Of a stretch of 8,774 nt of DNA, positions 7,049 through 8,774 are shown in pieces. Every line of letters begins with the position of its first letter. The first letter of the stretch is position 1. Source of the stretch: Bacillota bacterium (GTDB lineage Bacteria > Bacillota > Clostridia > Christensenellales > Borkfalkiaceae); contig QAKO01000007.1 in assembly GCA_003343765.1 (NCBI GenBank), positions 1 to 8,774 on the forward strand. Reading direction: 5' to 3'. Both the position numbers and the translations under genes were made by a program. The notes below the pieces were generated by a model, which saw only the letters and a list, made by a program, of their open reading frames with translations, had not been told where the DNA came from and did not search any database.

Positions 7049-8350
7049 GTGTGCACTACAGGGGGCGAGGTGATAGACGTGCGCTCCGATCGCTATGTCG
7101 TGAAAGGCGGGCCTGGGGATTTAAATCACTATTTCGGGCACCGTGCCGAGTACATCTGCCGCGGCGGCGTGCAGGAGTTCGAGATGCTCAACTGGATCTT
7201 CGGCGAAGCAGTTGAAATGCGCGTGCCCAAGGGCGTGAAAGTGCTTGCCTTCGGCGTGAGGGAAAGTTCGTATGATTGCGACGTGATCGGGCGATTTGAG
7301 TGCGACGACGAGCGTGTCAACAAACTATTTGAAAAGAGTGTGCAAACCCTTCGCGTTTGTATGCGTGAAAATTACATGGACTATCCCGACCGCGAACGCG
7401 GACAATGGATAGGAGATGTGTCCGTGCAGGCGCCGCAGATTGCCTATCTTTTGGATAAAAATGCGCTGAAACTTTTGCGCAAGGCTATCTTCGACTTTAT
7501 TCAGCTTCGCAAGGGAGACCGTCTTGTCGGCAACGTGCCGGGCGACAATTTCTGCGAACTGCCCGGGCAAAGTCTTAACGCAATCAGTGAGTGGGGAATG
7601 ATCGCATCTTACTATGCCGCTACGGGGGATCGCTCGGTGTTGGAAGTTGCACTTGAACCGAGTATAAACTATCTCAAACTCTGGCAGACAGATGGGGACG
7701 GGATGCTTCTCTCGCGCAAAGGCGACTGGGCATGGTTCGACCATTTATACAATATCGATATACCTGTCTTGGAACATTGTTGGTACTATTCGGCGTTGAA
7801 ATTTGTTCGTTTTATGGCAGTAACGCTGAAAAAAGAGGAGTATCTGCCTTTCCTCGACGAGCGCATCGCGGCAATCGAAAAGCACTTCGACGAGCGGTTC
7901 TGGAAAGAAAGCTGTTATTCCGGAATGGGGTTTGCAGATGACCGAGCCAATGCAATGGCCGTTCTTTCCGGACTATGCCCGGAGGAACGGTATGAAAAAA
8001 TCCGTTATCTTCTTATGTCTGTGTTCAACAGCTCTACATATATGGAAAATTACGTTCTTATTGCGCTGTGCGAGATGGGGTACAAAGAGGAAGCTTTTCG
8101 CAGGATGATGTGTCGATACCAACCGCTTATTGACAGTGAGAATTCGACCTTGTGGGAAGACTTTTTTCATCTCGGAACGCGCAACCATGCCTGGACGGGC
8201 GCGCCCGCTTCTATCCTTTTCCGCTACTTTGCGGGAATAGGTTCCGATCTTGTCCGTCGTCCCGTATCTTTCGCACCGCTCAAATTTATCCGATGTACCT
8301 ATCGCAGTAAGAAAGGCGAAGTACATTGTTTTCAAGAAAGTCAAGAATAA
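7049..8350 (+). CDS. C-terminal catalytic fragment of the second GH78-like enzyme
   Basis: A 433-residue open frame that holds the (alpha/alpha)6 catalytic barrel, both catalytic acids and the conserved WTGAP region. A gene caller would start it at GTG 7049. That start has no convincing Shine-Dalgarno sequence and falls inside a beta domain, so it is probably an artefact of the second frameshift rather than a true start. If it were translated alone it would lack the N-terminal domain and part of the GH78 beta domain, and stable folding is doubtful. QWIGD replaces the EWTGD of the neighbouring GH78; the acid and both aspartates are kept. Confidence 0.6.
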   Translation: MCTTGGEVIDVRSDRYVVKGGPGDLNHYFGHRAEYICRGGVQEFEMLNWIFGEAVEMRVPKGVKVLAFGVRESSYDCDVIGRFECDDERVNKLFEKSVQTLRVCMRENYMDYPDRERGQWIGDVSVQAPQIAYLLDKNALKLLRKAIFDFIQLRKGDRLVGNVPGDNFCELPGQSLNAISEWGMIASYYAATGDRSVLEVALEPSINYLKLWQTDGDGMLLSRKGDWAWFDHLYNIDIPVLEHCWYYSALKFVRFMAVTLKKEEYLPFLDERIAAIEKHFDERFWKESCYSGMGFADDRANAMAVLSGLCPEERYEKIRYLLMSVFNSSTYMENYVLIALCEMGYKEEAFRRMMCRYQPLIDSENSTLWEDFFHLGTRNHAWTGAPASILFRYFAGIGSDLVRRPVSFAPLKFIRCTYRSKKGEVHCFQESQE

Positions 8351-8357
8351 GTATAAT
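8329..8357 (+). promoter_or_regulatory. Possible promoter at the end of the operon
   Basis: A perfect TATAAT (8352-8357) begins two bases after the last stop codon. It has TTTTCA (8329-8334, four of six matches to the -35 consensus) 17 bp upstream. It would drive a transcript across the noncoding stretch to the terminator at 8677-8706, about 340 nt. A weaker pair, TTGCAA (8457-8462) with TATGCT (8480-8485), also has 17-bp spacing. AT-rich DNA produces such matches by chance, so this is a candidate only. Confidence 0.3.
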
Positions 8358-8620
8358 TCCTGCAGTAAGGGCATAGAAGCATTGCCGTGAGTGTTTTTTG
8401 TAAGCCAAAGATACTCCGGAAAGTAAAACATAGGCTGACAATAATTTTGCATCTTTTTGCAATATCATTAACAGGTATTTATGCTTAGGGGTAAAAAATT
8501 AGAGAAAGAAAATTGTTTAAAATAAAGCTTACATAAGTTCTGAAAATCTATAAGGACAGATTTTTAGAAAGATCGAAAAGGAAGGGGATATGGGGATATC
8601 AGGGGATAGCCCATTCAAAA
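8351..8620. other. AT-rich intergenic region without a convincing gene
   Basis: No frame here combines a ribosome binding site with a recognisable protein. A 60-codon minus-strand frame (8286-8468) overlaps the end of the GH78 gene and has two hydrophobic stretches, but no Shine-Dalgarno sequence. A weak hairpin, GGCA...TGCC, near 8370-8386 is followed by a short T run (8394-8399). It could end the operon transcript inefficiently. Confidence 0.6.
8584..8608 (+). repeat. Three GGGGATA direct repeats
   Basis: GGGGATA occurs at 8584-8590, 8592-8598 and 8602-8608. Their starts are 8 and 10 nt apart, just before the large palindrome. Three closely spaced G4 tracts are present, and a fourth G run (G5, 8653-8657) lies inside the palindrome. 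The arrangement resembles an iterated protein-binding site or an incomplete quadruplex. No function is assigned. Confidence 0.7.
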
Positions 8621-8675
8621 TCTTTATTTACGAAAGATCCTCCATTTAAAATGGGGGATCTTTCGTAAATAAAGA
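8621..8675. repeat. 55-bp near-perfect palindrome
   Basis: Arms of 27 bp (8621-8647 and 8649-8675) are separated by one base. The only non-Watson-Crick position is T8641 opposite G8655, which still pairs in RNA. As RNA it would form a hairpin of about 25 bp with a small AU-rich loop. No T run follows on either strand, so it is not a classic intrinsic terminator. It abuts the real terminator at 8677. The compensated T-G pair hints that RNA pairing may be what is kept. It could be a small transposable or REP-like repeat, an RNase III substrate, or part of a noncoding RNA. Confidence 0.85.
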
Positions 8676-8676
8676 G

Positions 8677-8706
8677 CGCCGCAAACAAGATTTGCGGCGT
8701 TTTTTT
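8677..8706 (+). terminator. Rho-independent terminator
   Basis: A perfect 9-bp stem, CGCCGCAAA (8677-8685) with TTTGCGGCG (8691-8699), closes the loop CAAGA and is followed by seven T (8700-8706). It is the first strong plus-strand terminator after the sugar operon, 326 nt past the last stop codon. It would end either the operon transcript or a separate short RNA made from 8351 onward. Confidence 0.9.
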
Positions 8707-8774
8707 CCAGGGGATCCGCCTGTGCCGCAGAACGAAAAAGTGTTAACCCGCTTCTCGCAGGTGGGTGCGCCGCT
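8707..8774. other. Right edge, no assignable feature
   Basis: The 68 bases after the terminator are more GC-rich than the preceding intergenic DNA. Open frames reach the edge on both strands but are too short to assign. The minus-strand frame runs through the terminator and half the palindrome and is probably not coding. Confidence 0.4.

Larger units (their letters stand above)
6377..8350 (+). pseudogene. Second GH78-like glycoside hydrolase, interrupted by two compensating frameshifts
   Basis: Three plus-strand frames together give one GH78-like protein of about 657 residues. The N-terminal frame ends at TAA 6818-6820 just after a run of seven G (6809-6815). Removing one G joins it to a second frame reading GGHNVGYDARN and onward. 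That frame ends at TGA 7071-7073, just after a run of five G (7061-7065). Adding one G there joins ALQG to GEVIDVRSDRY in the original frame. In the restored protein the catalytic motif is DYPDRERGQWIGD (D335, E340, D347, with the same spacing as in the upstream GH78), and the base is E594 in TLWEDF, followed by NHAWTGAP. The C-terminus stops only about 50 residues later, so the usual final beta domain looks short. Either the gene is inactive or slipping between frames, or both G runs carry sequencing errors. All catalytic residues surviving argues that any inactivation is recent. Confidence 0.8.

Noticed and set aside
8584..8608. CRISPR-like array
   Set aside because: The repeats are only 7 bp with spacers of 1-3 bp, too short for a CRISPR array, and no cas genes are present.
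8646..8774. Minus-strand open frame reaching the right edge
   Set aside because: It runs through a perfect terminator stem and half the palindrome, ends inside the palindrome and has strongly basic low-complexity content. It is probably not coding.

Overview
The window looks like a carbohydrate-degradation locus of an anaerobic Firmicute, probably a gut Clostridia-type bacterium. This is inferred from strong AGGAG/AGAGG ribosome binding sites, a sigma-A-type promoter with an extended -10, tightly packed sugar genes, and the multidomain lectin-like protein at the left edge. No rRNA, tRNA or other phylogenetic marker is present, so the taxon is a guess.

Layout. Positions 1-2327 hold the 3' part of a large plus-strand gene whose start lies outside the window. 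It encodes a chain of about four concanavalin A-like beta-sandwich modules, probably a secreted or surface carbohydrate-binding protein or the C-terminus of a large glycosidase. Positions 2328-2615 hold a hairpin terminator facing the minus strand, the decayed 3' end of a minus-strand AraC-family regulator, and a strong plus-strand promoter that overlaps the remnant. That promoter drives a three-gene unit: an L-arabinose/L-fucose isomerase-family protein (2616-4091), a GH78 alpha-L-rhamnosidase-like enzyme (4104-6320, 12 nt downstream), and a second GH78-like enzyme (6377-8350). The second GH78 gene is broken by two compensating single-base frameshifts, both in G runs. Positions 8351-8774 are AT-rich and mostly noncoding. 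They contain a possible promoter, three GGGGATA repeats, a 55-bp near-perfect palindrome and a strong rho-independent terminator.

Function. Neither GH78 protein nor the isomerase shows a signal peptide, so they probably act in the cytoplasm. The GH78 enzymes would remove a terminal deoxy- or L-sugar (classically L-rhamnose) from an imported oligosaccharide or glycoside, and the isomerase would convert a released aldose to a ketose. The isomerase belongs to the AraA/FucI fold rather than the rhamnose isomerase fold, so the sugar actually handled is uncertain. The locus shows real decay (the regulator remnant) and possible decay (the second GH78 gene, unless the frameshifts are sequencing errors).
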